Position numbers and translations under genes: made by a program. Positions 43,118 to 54,664 of a DNA stretch of 64,000 nt are shown here, one piece after another. Position 1 is the first letter of the stretch; the number at the start of each line of letters is the position of its first letter. Below the pieces are notes generated by a model. That model was not told where the DNA came from and ran no database searches. It was given only the letters and a program-made list of their open reading frames with translations. Source of the stretch: Fistulifera solaris (taxonomy: Eukaryota > Bacillariophyta > Bacillariophyceae > Naviculales > Stauroneidaceae); contig AP026124.1 in the NCBI GenBank assembly GCA_030295235.1, forward strand, positions 1,860,001-1,924,000, given 5' to 3'.

Positions 43118-43593
43118 GCTGGCGCGTCTTCAAACAAAGGTCAAAGATGTTTCCGACGACGACAATTTTCCCTTTCCAGTACACACTAAACAAAGGTACC
43201 TGGTATTGTTTCTTTTCGCAAAAGTCAAAACATGACAAAATATTTGTTGTGGTCGTCCGTCGTCCACTTTCGGGACTGAAAAATGAAACTGAGTCAGTCA
43301 TCGTCGTCTGTCGTCGGCGGTGTCGCAACAACATTCTTCTCCACAGTAATTCTTTCTCCTTTTTCAATTGTTCGCACCACCACTGGAGTATATCAGTAAA
43401 AGTCAGAATGAGTACCGGGGTACCGAGCCGTTGTGCCACTTACGATTACAGTGTCGTGGGTACCGGTTACCGGTACGAGGTACTTCTTGCGGCGACGATG
43501 ATATTTTTTTCGATGTGCGATCAATGCGTTTGACCATGACCATTTATTGAAAGCGGCCGCTCTTCGCCATTCCCATTTCTTTTCTCTTGCGAA
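43118..43593. other. Divergent promoter region with GGTACC clusters
   Basis: About 0.48 kb between the AAA gene and AP-4 beta. Self-complementary units are dense: AGGTACCTGG at 43194, GGGGTACCGAG at 43418 and GGTACCGGTTACCGGTACGA at 43460. No gene was seen. Confidence 0.6.
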
Positions 43594-46119
43594 ATGGCCA
43601 CTCCGCAACCAGGTCAAACGACTCAACAACCGGGAGGTCCTCCCGGAGATAGCTATTTTACCGAGTCGCGCAAGGGCGAAATCAATGAGTTGCGCAACTT
43701 GTTGCGGGGCTTTGCGACGGAGCGTGATCCGATGCGCAAGCGTGATATTATCAAAAAAGTGCTAGCTTATATGACGTTAGGTATTGATGTGTCTCGTTTG
43801 TTTACGGAGATGATGTTGGCGATTGAAACGAGGTACGTATGGGACAAAAAGATAAGGAAGGAACGGTCACGAAGCGTCCGTCTTCAAAACAAGGACATGA
43901 CTTATCTTGTACACTTCCGTCGTTGACAGGGATCTGGTCATTAAGAAAATGATTTACCTTTATTTGACAAATTATGCTCGAACGCACCCCGAATTGGCGC
44001 AGATGTGTACCAACACACTCACGAAAGATTGTGCCAATGATGATCCGATGGTGCGGGGACTCGCGTTGCGCGCCTTGTGTGGTCTCAATTTACCCCAGAT
44101 GGTTGAATACATCAGTGAACCGTTGCGCCGTTCCCTATCGGATGGTCATGCTTACGTTCGGAAAACAGCCGTCATGGGGGTGTTGAAGCTGTATCATTTG
44201 GATCGTGAGACGTTCGAATCTTGCGGGTTTGTCGATATTCTCTACGATATGTTACGCGATCCGGATGCCAGCGTGGTTGTCAATTGTGTCATCTGTCTCA
44301 ATGAAGTTATGCAAAAGTCACCGGCGGGAGGAATGGCGATCAATCGGGCCATCATGTTGCATTTGCTCAATCGCATTCATGAATTCAACGAATTCGCGCA
44401 AGTACAAATTCTGGAGTTGGTGCCTCGCTATATTCCTGCCAATGAAGAAGAAGGATATCAGATTATGAACTTATTAGATCCGGTATTATCAACGTCGGGA
44501 AGTGGTGCGGTTATGGCGACAGTTCATGCTTTCTTAAGCTTGGCCGATCAAGTGGTTGGTGACGATGAACATAAGCTGCAAATGAAACGACAAATTGTGG
44601 AGCGAGTAAAGCCGTCTCTCGTCACCCAAATTTCATCAGGATCGTCCGAAATGATGTATACGCTTCTTAAGCATGTCGAAACATTGGCTGAGGCGTGCCC
44701 AGGTGTCTTTGATGACGAGTATCGTCAGTTTTATGTGCGATACAATGAACCGACCCACGTCAAGTACCTGAAACTGGCGGTTTTACCGCGTCTGGCGAAC
44801 CCGGATACAGCACCCGATATTGTGTCTGAGTTGGCGGAATGTGTACACGACTCCAATGTGAAAATGAGCCGTCTGGCTGTTCGGAGCATGGCGCGGATCG
44901 CTTGTGGAGGAACGGGCGGTCCAGGCGCTGCGGAAGCCATTGCCCGCCGATTGCTGGAGCTTTTGGATTTGAATGTAGAGCATGTTAGTAGTGAAGCGGC
45001 TTCTGCTTTGACACTTATTGTCCGCAAGCATCCTACCTTGAAACCAATGGTAGCGCCACCGCTCACGCGCAGTCTCAAATACATTACAGAACCGAGCGGT
45101 CGTGCTTCAGTTCTGTATCTGCTGGGTGATTGTGGCGACATGGTTCCTGCCGCGCCGTATGCATTAGAGAAATTGATTGACTCATACGATAGCTTGGAAG
45201 ACGCGGGGGTGAAGTTGGCACTTTTGACAACTACGATGAAACTCTTCTTACAGCAGAATCGAGCACCTGAAGTGCAACACATGCTAGGTAGACTGTTGGC
45301 AAAAGCCTGCGACGATGTATCTTCCCAGGATTTACACGATCGGGCGCTGCAGTACTACCGACTTCTTCGGAACGCAGATCTACATACTCTACAAACAACC
45401 ATACCCCAGCTTAAAGCCAATTATATACCTGAGCACGTGCCTTTTGCTGAAGAAGATGACAGCGCCCGTCAAAAACTACTTGTGGAAGAATTTAACACAT
45501 TGTCGGTTTTGTACGGGAAACCATCTGTTCACTTCATTGCCCCTGAATACCAAGTAAAGTATGTTAAGATGCCCGCAGAACATCCACTCAGTCCTGGGGC
45601 CCCGTCAGCACAGCAACTCGAAACGTCAGTGCTCCACCAAGAACAGCCAGTCGCCGCTAGTGCACCTGCTTATGCTGATGTTGATTTGTTGGGCTTTGGA
45701 GATGGACCATTGGCATCACAGACGCCCAGCGTAACACAACCGGTTTCGTCTCTGTCCCTCAATCCGTCGGTAAATTTGAGTGGTGATGATTATCAAAGTC
45801 GCTGGGAGGGAATCTCTGATAACGATGCCCACGTCTCTGCCATTCCGATGGGAATGAGCAGCATTACTACGGATTCGGTCGAAGCAGCCCTAGCTAGTGT
45901 TCATGTGCGGACAATTGCCAGCGGAGAATTGCCGACGGAATTCAAGTTCTTTTGTATGCACAGGAGTCGACTTCAGGAATGCTGTTCTTGATCCAGGGCA
46001 ATATCGAGAAACAATCAGCAGAGCCGCTCATGATTGCTACTATTAAAGTTACGGGAGACATGGCGAGCAGTGAATTGATCAACCAGTTGATAAGCACCAT
46101 GACGACGGCTTTGCAATAA
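43594..46119 (+). CDS. AP4B1: AP-4 complex subunit beta (beta-adaptin family)
   Basis: Two exons, 43594-43832 and 43930-46119; the 97-bp intron (GTACGT...ACAG) joins AIETR to DLVIKKM. The adaptin solenoid is clear: RKGEINELRNLLRGF, IKKVLAYMTLGIDVSRLFTEM, KKMIYLYLTNYARTHPELA, DPMVRGLALRALCGL and YVRKTAVMGVLKLYH. SGSSEMMYTLLKHVETL and the EPTHVKYLKLAVLPRL part look more like AP-4 than AP-1 or AP-2 beta. A hinge follows (VDLLGFGDG) and a short platform-type appendage (EFKFFLYAQESTSGML, QGNIEKQSAEPL). Reaching the appendage requires one missing T in 45950-45953. AP-4 sorts cargo at the trans-Golgi without clathrin. The stop is 62 bp from the SGNH hydrolase stop. Confidence 0.92.
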
Positions 46120-46181
46120 ATGCGGTGTCGTTAACAGCAAAACTTATAAACATTTTGGGTTTATCCTAGATTTTCTTTTAC

Positions 46182-47951
46182 TCAAGCTCGCTCCATGTTC
46201 TGCAAAATCGCAGACGCTATGTACCTACCCCAAAAATCATATCTGGAAGAGCGTCAGAAAGACAGATGTTTTAGAGCTTCGAACAAAAACTACTTACCCA
46301 TGATCACTAGGGTGAATTCCGTCGCATGATACCATAGAAGAGCCAAAACTGGCGGCGTTTCCGTTAAAGTAGTTCGATACTTCTACTTCGTCGTCCACAA
46401 GCTCGTAGAAGACCAACTCATCGGCTTCTTCTGCCCCCAAGAACCAATTGTGATAATGCTTTCGCATCAAAAGCTCGACCGCACTTTTGCGTCCGGCATC
46501 CGAGGACTCGTTCAATTGCAATAATACCACACTTTTATTGAAACGATCCCATAGTGGTCCATGACCTAATTCTATCTCTGCTACTTCCTCTTTTGAAGGG
46601 GCGTCTACGAAAAGCACCAAATCAGGATACATTCTTGACATGAGATACTTGACGTGATCCATTCTGCGGAAGACAAAACCAAACAACCAGCCCAGTGGAG
46701 CGATCTGGTATGGTTCGATGGGTATGAGTGGAAGGGCTGGGAATACCACCAAAGGATAGGACGAATATTCACCTAACCGCTTTCTTAAGACATGTCGAAT
46801 CTGTTCACTCTGTGTTTGAGAATCTTCTACGTCTAAAATCGGCGGTAGCGGGATTTTAACGCCCATTTTTGTTGCAGAGCGCTCACAATACGAATCAAGG
46901 TACCTTTGAAGCCTTTCAGCTGATCGTCCGGATCAGACTCAACAGCTTTCCTAATTTCTCTGGCACGCTCGGCTGACATCATAAATGGCAGAAATGCATC
47001 TTTGATATCATTCAAACCTGTAAGAACCACAGCGATATCATACTGGCCCACTACATGCGGGTCTAGAGTTGTACGGCGTATCAATGATCGTCTCTTCTGG
47101 AACTCTTCTGCGGGTGGCATCGGTTGCTGCATACGACGAAATCTCTGTAAGACACGCTGCAAATCTTGCTTTATTCTTCGCTTGATCCATCGACGGTACC
47201 GACGACTGTTCGCCCCATCCTCTTTATCAGATTCGTCTTGATCTCTGCTAAATTCCTCGAGCCACTCCTCTGCACTTTTCTGCGCAGCCTCCAAACGCTT
47301 CCTAGCTCGCTCCCGCGATTCGCTCTGCCACTGCGCTAAACGGTTTAGCACCAGAGGAAAACTTCTTCCTATTTCTTCATCACCAGCATCTGATGAATGA
47401 CTCCCAAGTTTCCGAATATCCTCGATCAACAATGCGGAAGGAATACCGGGAGTCCCAATACACGTCCAATAAACAGCTCTCCCATTCATCGCCTGAGATA
47501 GGACCTGAGCGATCGAATCCGGTAATAATGGCGCATGAGATTCTCGAATACCCACTCCAGCCGCTAGCGAATCTCCAATCACAAGTAATCTTAACGGCTT
47601 TTCATGTCGGTGATCCGGAGCTTTTTGAATGCTTTATTATTGAACGACAGATTCAACATGTCTCTCTTGCCGGAACTGATATTGTCGCTATGATCCGGGT
47701 CGTACGGATTGGAACTTACTACCACGAGTCCGCTACACGGAACATCCGGTCTGGGTGCATCTCCGTGCTTTCTGCGGTATTCTTGGGATAGTTGAGAACG
47801 CACTGAAAGTACGAGAAAAGAGGACGCGAGATTCGATCAACTTCTTACCGTACAAAAGCAACGCGCCCTGCAGGATGGATATGGTGGGAATGGATATCGC
47901 CATACCCAAGGACCAGCTCTTTAAGGCTTCCCGAAAAGCAGGATGGTTCAT
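46182..47951 (-). CDS. Membrane-anchored SGNH/GDSL hydrolase with a long charged helical insert
   Basis: Three exons: 47951-47849, 47802-46298 and 46242-46182, with introns of 46 bp (GTAAGA...TCAG) and 55 bp (GTAAGT...CCAG). The N-terminus has a membrane segment (LGMAISIPTISILQGALLLY). SGNH blocks are complete: block I LLVIGDSLAAGVG with the nucleophile Ser, a conserved Gly in TCIGTPGIPSALL, GLNDI as block III and CDGIHPSDHGY carrying the catalytic Asp and His. Between blocks I and III lies a charged helix of about 80 residues (SRERARKRLEAAQKSAEEWL, YRRWIKRRIKQDLQRVLQRF), unusual for the family. Missing bases are bridged at 47622-47626 (joining FKK to APDHRHEK) and 46866-46870. An esterase, lipase or acetyl-esterase role is likely; the substrate is unknown. 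Confidence 0.82.
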
Positions 47952-48475
47952 TGTTGGATGTTTCTTAAGTTGTGAAGAAGAGATGAGTATATTCGAAAGC
48001 GAGAAATCAAGCGTTTTTTATGTTGATAGTCGCGGTTTTTCCTCTTTTCGGTACATTTCTGGACTCGTGAACAGAATCAGGGACGACGACTCCTCACTCC
48101 TGAATGGAGTGTCTATATCCGGATTGTCCTTTCATCTATATATAGTTTCTACGGCGTCAACGTAATATACATATGGTAGACATTCGAAGCCATTGCATCG
48201 TTCGTCTCATTGAGAAGTCGGATATGGTTCTATGGAATAAACTTATCATGTTGTTGATGAAAGAGACAGGACTATATTGGTGCGAGATGGACCCGAATAA
48301 TGATGTGTTTGAAATCAACAATATCCGGGTTTTCCTTACATCGTTTGTTACTGGTTACGGTACCGGTACGTAGTACCTACGGCGGCGGCTATCACTTCCG
48401 TGGAAATCGTGTCGACTTTCGAAGCATCGTGACTTTGCTCTTTATGTTCTCCATTGCTTAGAGCGGTCAATCACA
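47952..48475. other. Divergent promoter region with a GGTACC cluster
   Basis: About 0.52 kb between the SGNH hydrolase gene and the proteasome gene. A self-complementary stretch (GGTTACGGTACCGGTACGTA) lies at 48354-48373. Small open frames here show no known domain. Confidence 0.55.
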
Positions 48476-49164
48476 ATGATCGTTGCTTTAATATTCGTTC
48501 TAGTTCTATTCAATAATTTACTGACTGCGACTACGTCCAGCCAACCGGTTGAACTCGGGACAACGCTGGTGGCTTTGCGATATCGTGACGGTGTAATTGT
48601 CGGCGCCGACAGTCGCACTTCGGTAGGTTCCTATGTCAGTCATCGTGCTGCGCAAAAGCTCGACGCAATTGGTGATTACTGTGTTATGGCGCGATCCGGA
48701 AGCGCCGCCGATACGCAAGCTTTGGCGGTTGAAGCGAATCAACATTTTCAGGCACGATCTTATGGGGTTGTCCACCCACCGTATCGCAGATTGCCCATTG
48801 GTTGCGACAAAAAACGTACGGGAAAGGCAAATCGGTAAGCTTGATATTAGCAGGCTACGATCCTATCGAAAAACGGAATTGTTTGTTTTCGATAGCACAA
48901 ACCGGTGCTTTACTGGAACATACAGAGCCATTTGTTGCGGCCGGATCTGGGTCGTCCCTCATCATGGGATTTTTGGATCACGCATGTGTCAGGGAACTGG
49001 ACGAAAGTGAAGCCATAAAATTATGCGTGACAGCATTGAAACTAGCCATGGAGAGAGACGGAAGTTCGGGAGGATTGTGTAGACTTGCAATTATCAGTTC
49101 AGAAGGGACCAGACAGCTGACTTTTCTCCCAAATGATATTCAAACTACATTGAAGACTCGGTAG
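48476..49164 (+). CDS. PSMB6: 20S proteasome beta subunit, beta1 (PSMB6) type
   Basis: The catalytic Thr follows Gly in ELGTTLVALRYRDG. GADSRTSVGSYVSHR holds the conserved Asp17 and RAAQKLDAI the conserved Lys33. A Ser-Gly-rich strand (ARSGSAADTQAL) and GRLAYDP-like LILAGYDPIEKRNCLF are as in beta1. AAGSGSSLIMGFLDHA and RDGSSGGLCRLAII complete the fold. beta1 carries caspase-like activity. One missing G in 48764-48767 must be bridged (giving YGGCPPTVSQIAHW). The residues before Thr1 form a strongly hydrophobic leader (MIVALIFVLVLFNNLL), unlike normal beta1 propeptides. Either the leader is real or the true first exon lies upstream and this is intron sequence before a CCAG acceptor near 48541. 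Confidence 0.9.
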
Positions 49165-49248
49165 CGATGCTATCACAGTCTGACTCGCGACGATTGTCAT
49201 GAATTTCTTCTATTTTACATACATTGACGCTTCACTTACAAGGCGATA

Positions 49249-52200
49249 CTATAAACTCACGCGAAAGGGACGAGAAAACACCGAATCGTCCTCATCCTCG
49301 TCGTCGCTGCCCCTGTCACGATCTTCTGAATTGCTCCGTTCATCTTCGATAAAAAGTATTTCGGATTCTTCTTCTTCATCATCGTCATTCAAATAGAACC
49401 CACCGGCAGGTACCGAATATTCGTATACAGACGATATTGCAGATTTTGTGCCTGGAAACTGTTGCCCTGATGATCTAGATTTTTTCGAGGAACCTTTCGA
49501 CGACACTGAATACGACTGAAGCGACGCAGACATGCCATCAACTTGACTCGCTATCATCCTAGAGATCTCGTCTCTGCGCTTGGCTCGAATGTAATAAACA
49601 CCCAACATGGACAGTGCCGTGATTATGGATACGACCAGCATAGCCACGACGAGACTATTGTTCGATGTTTCCTTCATCGATTTGTCATGGACCAGCATAT
49701 CTCCTCCCGCTATTCTACCAGTTGGCAAACTTCCTGTATCAAGATCCTCTTCTAGTGTTGTGGAGACTGTCGACGAAAAATATTGTCTTCACCGAGCGCC
49801 TGCAACAATATGACGGCATCATCGTTCGCAGGAGGATTCATCGCAGTGAAGAAAATGGAAAACAAAGCCTCCAACGGAACGAGCTCTTTTCCTTCTCCAA
49901 GTTGGATGTCAAGGTCAAGAACGGCTCTAGCTTCTCCATTTGATGCATCAGAAAATGTCGCTACTGTACCACAATCCAGAGATATAAACTCTACTTCCAG
50001 ATTCTGTGCAAAAATGTCCCTGAAAAATGTTCGAAGGTGCTCACAAGTTTCTATGATCGCTTCCGCCCACTCTTCTTGAGCTATTGTATCATCTGGTGCT
50101 TCATCGAAAAAGTATACAACTGTTCCTCTTACGATTCCTGGACCAACAGGAGGGAGAAGGGTATCATCATCAGTTTGCGACTCATCGGTTGGTGATTCCA
50201 CAGTTGTTGGCTGTCCTGTTGGCGAAGGCGGCGAAGCGACCGGCAAGGAAGAGACAAGTGCTGGTGATGGCGCTGCAGATTGTGGTGCCGGTTCATTCGA
50301 TCCAGTTTCTCCTAATGGAGTCGGCGCTGGTGATGATGATTCACTGCCTGGTTCCGCTGTGGCTGGCGAGTCTGCTGGAGCTGGTGTAACTGGCTCAGCA
50401 CCAGGTTCCGCAGTGACTGGTGAGTCTGCTGGAGCTGGTGTAGCTGGCTCAGCACCAGGTTCCGCTGTGGCTGGTGAGTCTGCTGGAGCTGGTGTAGCTG
50501 GCTCAGCGCCAGGTTCCGCTGTGGCTGGTGAATCAGCTGGAGCTGGTGAAGCTGGTTCACCACCGTCTACTGGAGCTGGTGAAGCCGTTTCAGAGCCAGG
50601 CTCCTCTGATAAGGGTGAGTCTACGGGAGCCCTCGAACTTGGTAGTATATCTACTGACGGAATCGTTGGAAACGGTTGTGCAGACGCAGACGCAATCGAA
50701 GGCGTTGCTGTGATGGTCGGTCTCACAGTCCCTTCTGGTGCTGGGGCATTACTTCCGGCCGATATACTTGAAGGTGGAGACGTGACGGTCGGTACCAAAG
50801 TCCTTGTTGAAGCAGGCCCAGCACTTCCTTCAGACGCACTCGAAGGCGATGCCGTGACGGTCGGAGCTGAGGTTCTTGTTGCAGCAGGAAAAGTACTACC
50901 TTCTGACGCACCCGAAGGAGATGCTGTGACCGTCGGTTCTGGATTGCCTGTCGGTACCGGGGCAGAACTTTGCCCCGAAGGACCAGCAGGCGACGCCGTC
51001 AGAGTCGGTGCCAATGTATTCGTCGAAGCAGGGGGATCACTGCCCTCCGACGCACCCGAAGGTGACGACGTGATAGTCGGTTCTAGATTTCCTGTTGGCA
51101 CCGGGGCAGCACTTTCCCCCGAAGGACCAGCAGGCGACGCCGTAAGAGTCGGTGCCAGGGTCGTCGCTGAAGCAGGAAAGTTAGTTCCTCCCGACGCCAC
51201 CGTAGGTGATGACGTGACAGTCGGCTCTAAATTGCCTGTGGGTACCGGAGCAGAACTTCCTCCCGGAGCACCCGCCGGTGACGCCGTCAGAGTAGGTGCC
51301 AAGGTGGTCGTTGAAGCAGGCGAACTAGTTCCTCCCGACAGATTAGACGGTGATGTTGTGACAGTGGGCTCTAAATTTTCTGTTGGTGCAGGTGCAATAG
51401 GTCCCTCCGATCCACCGGCCGGTGATACGGTCGGAGTTGGTGCCGAAGTCCTCGTCGAAGCTGGACCGACACTCCCTCCCGATACAATCGAAGGCGATGA
51501 AGTAATAGTCGGCACTAATGTGTCTGTAGAAGCCGGGGCAGTGGTTCCTCCCGATGAGCTCATTGACGTCGGCGCAGCACTAGTCGTAGGCGAGGGAGTT
51601 ATTGTTGGCAAAATGGTTTCATCCAGAGCAGTGGGAGACGAAGTTGAATCACGCGAAAGTGTGGGCGCAGTAGTCTGTGAACCAACAGGCGAAATAACTG
51701 GCTGTGAAGGTACAGGTGCAGAGACTGGAGACGGCGCATTTGGTGTAACCACGGGTTGCGAAGGCACTGGAGCAGTAACCGGTGAAGTCGGCGCGACGGA
51801 CATAGGTGGCATAGTAATTTTATCCTTGCTACTTTTCGATCCTTTGCCACTTTTTTTTGATTTCTTATAAGAACCCTTTCCTTTCCCCTTCTTTGCTTTT
51901 GATTCTCCTTCCCCTGTCGACGATCCTTTCCCTTTTCCCGATCCTTTCCCTGTCGATTTTTCTGTTCCTTTCCCCGATCCTTTCCCTTTCACTGATCCAT
52001 TTTCTTCTGATGTGATGAAATGATCATTTATGTAAACAATATTCTTGAATGTCGACATGAATTAGAAATGCAGATTTCCCCTTACCTTCTTCTCCGATGA
52101 CCCAAGTATTCGGGACCTTAAACGGTGATAGTGCATCTCGTTGTGCAGTCTCCTCAGTTAAAGTAAATTCGGATCCTTTTCCGGATGGATTGTTGATGGA

Positions 52201-52353
52201 CATGATACTAATGGGTTCGGCCGACAGTACATGCCTTCCGTCGTATCGTCCCAAATGTCGACGTCGTGTGACGACTCCATCCGCACCGCCAAACAACAGG
52301 GACGTGAGACCGAGCACTAATACTCCTTCTCGCCGAAACATATTTCGCTTCAT
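49249..52353 (-). CDS. Secreted/type I transmembrane protein with Lys/Gly/Ser-rich and tandem Pro/Thr/Ser repeats
   Basis: The start is ATG 52353, with a signal peptide (MFRREGVLVLGLTSLLFGGA). A 79-bp intron (52007-52085, GTAAGG...TCAG) joins VIGEE to EENGSVKGKG. A KGKGSGKG/SKKSGKGSK region of about 60 residues follows, reminiscent of silica- or polysaccharide-associated diatom proteins. Next are about ten degenerate repeats of about 33 residues (pattern APTLTASPAG..GGS.APVPTGNLEPTVT) and a shorter PADSPATAEPGAEPATPA repeat. A folded acidic domain (GTVVYFFDEAPDDTIAQEEW) precedes a membrane helix (LVVAMLVVSIITALSMLGVYY) and an acidic cytoplasmic tail. The tail is in another frame and joins if one A is added to the run 49776-49780. 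A cell-wall or adhesion role is inference only. Confidence 0.8.
50360..50540 (-). repeat. Short tandem coding repeat (about 60 bp unit)
   Basis: Three nearly identical units and a fourth diverged one encode PADSPATAEPGAEPATPA. High nucleotide identity between neighbouring units suggests recent slippage or unequal exchange, and the region is prone to copy-number error in assemblies. Confidence 0.75.
50740..51590 (-). repeat. Degenerate tandem coding repeats (about 100 bp unit)
   Basis: Around nine units of about 99-105 bp encode TLAPTLTASPAG- and NLEPTVTSSP-type segments, alternating with (G/A)S.APVPTG spacers. Units differ at many codon positions, so this block is older than the 60-bp repeat beside it. 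Confidence 0.65.
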
Positions 52354-52737
52354 GTCAATTGTTAGGAACAGTTCTTTTGCTGATTGCATCAAATGATTTA
52401 TTCGGAAATTGGGGTTTGTTGGGAAAAAGTGAACCGTTGAATGCACAATTTCTGAGCGCACCTCGAGAGGAGAAAAAAAGTTATTTGACGTTAAAATTCA
52501 CTTTTCGTATCATAGTAAAAGAAAGCTTTCCTATTGGGAATGCCGCAACGGTAATCAGCCTTTGTCTGTCTGCGGCCCGTTATTTACGCGACGGATTCCG
52601 CATCACGCATCAAGCATCAACGAACGAAAAACGATGCATGGCCAATAACAATAACAATACCAAATACGAATTGATAGGTATTGGGTATTAGGTATTAGAC
52701 TACAAAAACCGCCCTTCACTTCACTGGTGTCACTGCT
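52354..52737. other. Divergent promoter region
   Basis: About 0.38 kb between the repetitive surface protein gene and the LRR gene. A short TAGGTATTGGGTATTAGGTATTAG tandem motif lies at about 52674-52697. Nothing else was seen. Confidence 0.5.
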
Positions 52738-54558
52738 TTGCAAAGAATGATATTTTCAAGGCCCAGAAGGCGTAGCATTCTTCGTCTACTTATCGGAATT
52801 GTCGTTGTCGATGTAACGATAAGTCGCCTGATCGACCTGAGCTTTCGACACAACATTGGGGCTGACATTTTGCTCCGGGCTATTCCCAGTGATGATAATG
52901 TAACCGTTGATGTGAGCAGTTCAATTCTCAGCGATGAAGGCATGCTGAAAATAGTGGAAAAAATACTTTTGTCATCATCCAACACAGCTAACAAATCACT
53001 GATCGCCCAATCCAATCAACTATCTACAAAAGGAGCCACACAAATACTTCAATGTCTTTTACAGACACAAAATAAAACGAATCTCCGTTGTTTGGATTTG
53101 AGCTGGAATCCTTTGGATTCTGAGGAGAGCGGTGCGCATACCCGTGAGAAACTGTACGATACGTTCGAACAGTTGCTGGGCAATGCCACCACATGTCCCG
53201 CCTCCTTGCGCTTGGATCGATGCGGACTCGGTCCGGCCGCGATGCGTGCCATGGGAATCGGTATCATTCATCGTTATACGCATAATGATCAACAGGGTCA
53301 CAAAAGTCCATTAACACTGTCACTCTGCGGAAATCCGGTCGGTGACGCTGGTGCTGCCGCGTTGGCGGCGGCGGTTCGATTTGTGGCAACATCCGAAGAT
53401 GCTGTGGATCAGTTAGAATGTCCTCTTTTCGATGTATTGGATTTGTCAGCCTGTGGTATTGGAGACGCCGGAGCTGAGGCGATCGCTTTAGCGCTCGAGA
53501 GTGCGAATTGTTGCATGATCCAGCACTTGGATCTGAGCAATAATGAAATCACCGAGCACGGAGTGGATGCAATTTGTCGGGGACTGGCGGCTGCGGGAAA
53601 GAGGAGAGATGGCTCAAACCCGCTCTTACAATCACTGGATGTAAGTAACAATAAACTGGGCGACGCTGGGGCCAAAGCCATCAGCGAGTGTATCGTCGGG
53701 AGCGACATTGTCCCATCCCTTATCCTTCGAAGCTGTAACATCCAAGCGGATGGTGCGTCCGCTCTCGGGACAGCCCTTCGCGCCTTTGCGTTATCGGCTT
53801 CATCGTCGGAACTTTCGCTGGACCTCAGTGGGAACCCCTTTGGAATACTTCGTGGAAAGACAAAGCAAGGAGGAGGAAAATACTCAGTCGGCCATTTGAA
53901 GAGCAAAGCTAGTGCTACTGCCGCATCTTATATGAATCAAGGCTTTAGTTTTATCAAAAAAGGTCTGAAGGATGTCGGAGTTGAAATCATTCCATCGTCT
54001 GGGGAAAGCGACGATGAAGAAGAAGAGCTGGGTCGTGCTGAATCGACTTTGCTCGATGGTGATATCGACCCGTCACGTGCAAAGTGCGGAGGCAAAGCGC
54101 TTTCTACTGCTTTTACAAGCTCTGCTTCTAGCGATAAGAAGACCAATGACGTTGTGAGCAGGTCGTCAACTGGTCGATCAATCCGATTAGGACTGCGGCA
54201 TTGCTTTTTTGATCATGCGGCAGCCGATGCATTAGCTGATATGTTATTGACAGGGAAAGATGAATTAGGAGTTACTTTTGAGCTTGATATTGACATGAAT
54301 GACGTTCTCGAAGAGCAGATGGTGTCAGCTTTGCATGGAGACGATGAAGATTACCTTCGCGAAATGGCGGAATCCCACGCAGATAAGATGTCTTATATCA
54401 AAGACGCACAGAAGCGCGCTCGGGCTGCTACACGAAACGATTTGGACTCTGGATTTGACTCATGGGCCAATTCAGCGGTGTACGGCGAAGTCGACGAAGA
54501 ACCGGATGACCAAGAATGGGATTCGGATGCAGACTATGAAAACGAAGACGAGATATAG
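52738..54558 (+). CDS. Leucine-rich-repeat protein (RNase-inhibitor type) with N-terminal signal anchor
   Basis: One uninterrupted frame of 606 codons. A hydrophobic N-terminal segment preceded by arginines (RPRRRSILRLLIGIVVVDV) suggests a signal anchor or leader. LRRs of the ribonuclease-inhibitor type follow: LRCLDLSWNPL, LTLSLCGNPVGDAGAAALA, FDVLDLSACGIGDAGAEAIA, IQHLDLSNNEITEHGVDAI, LQSLDVSNNKLGDAGAKAI and LSLDLSGNPFG. A charged linker with an acidic patch (SGESDDEEEEL) leads to a last repeat-like part and an acidic C-terminus (EEPDDQEWDSDADYENEDEI). There is no NACHT or kinase domain. Such repeats bind proteins; the partner is unknown. Convergent with the GTPase-like gene, stops 107 bp apart. 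Confidence 0.82.
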   Translation: MQRMIFSRPRRRSILRLLIGIVVVDVTISRLIDLSFRHNIGADILLRAIPSDDNVTVDVSSSILSDEGMLKIVEKILLSSSNTANKSLIAQSNQLSTKGATQILQCLLQTQNKTNLRCLDLSWNPLDSEESGAHTREKLYDTFEQLLGNATTCPASLRLDRCGLGPAAMRAMGIGIIHRYTHNDQQGHKSPLTLSLCGNPVGDAGAAALAAAVRFVATSEDAVDQLECPLFDVLDLSACGIGDAGAEAIALALESANCCMIQHLDLSNNEITEHGVDAICRGLAAAGKRRDGSNPLLQSLDVSNNKLGDAGAKAISECIVGSDIVPSLILRSCNIQADGASALGTALRAFALSASSSELSLDLSGNPFGILRGKTKQGGGKYSVGHLKSKASATAASYMNQGFSFIKKGLKDVGVEIIPSSGESDDEEEELGRAESTLLDGDIDPSRAKCGGKALSTAFTSSASSDKKTNDVVSRSSTGRSIRLGLRHCFFDHAAADALADMLLTGKDELGVTFELDIDMNDVLEEQMVSALHGDDEDYLREMAESHADKMSYIKDAQKRARAATRNDLDSGFDSWANSAVYGEVDEEPDDQEWDSDADYENEDEI

Positions 54559-54664
54559 ATCATAGGAGCCCTTAGCTTAACATCACCCCTTGATGCGTTT
54601 TATTAGAGAATCTTTACCATACAATGTCCTGCAGCTTTATGATTCTTCGACAAACCACATGAAA

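Noticed and set aside
47755-48165. A 136-codon + strand open frame
   Set aside because: Antisense to the first exons of the SGNH hydrolase gene and its promoter; no domain.
50359-51870. A 503-codon open frame on the + strand rich in Gly, Ala and Val
   Set aside because: It is the antisense shadow of the Pro/Thr/Ser repeat protein on the minus strand. The signal peptide, intron and membrane helix all support the minus-strand gene.
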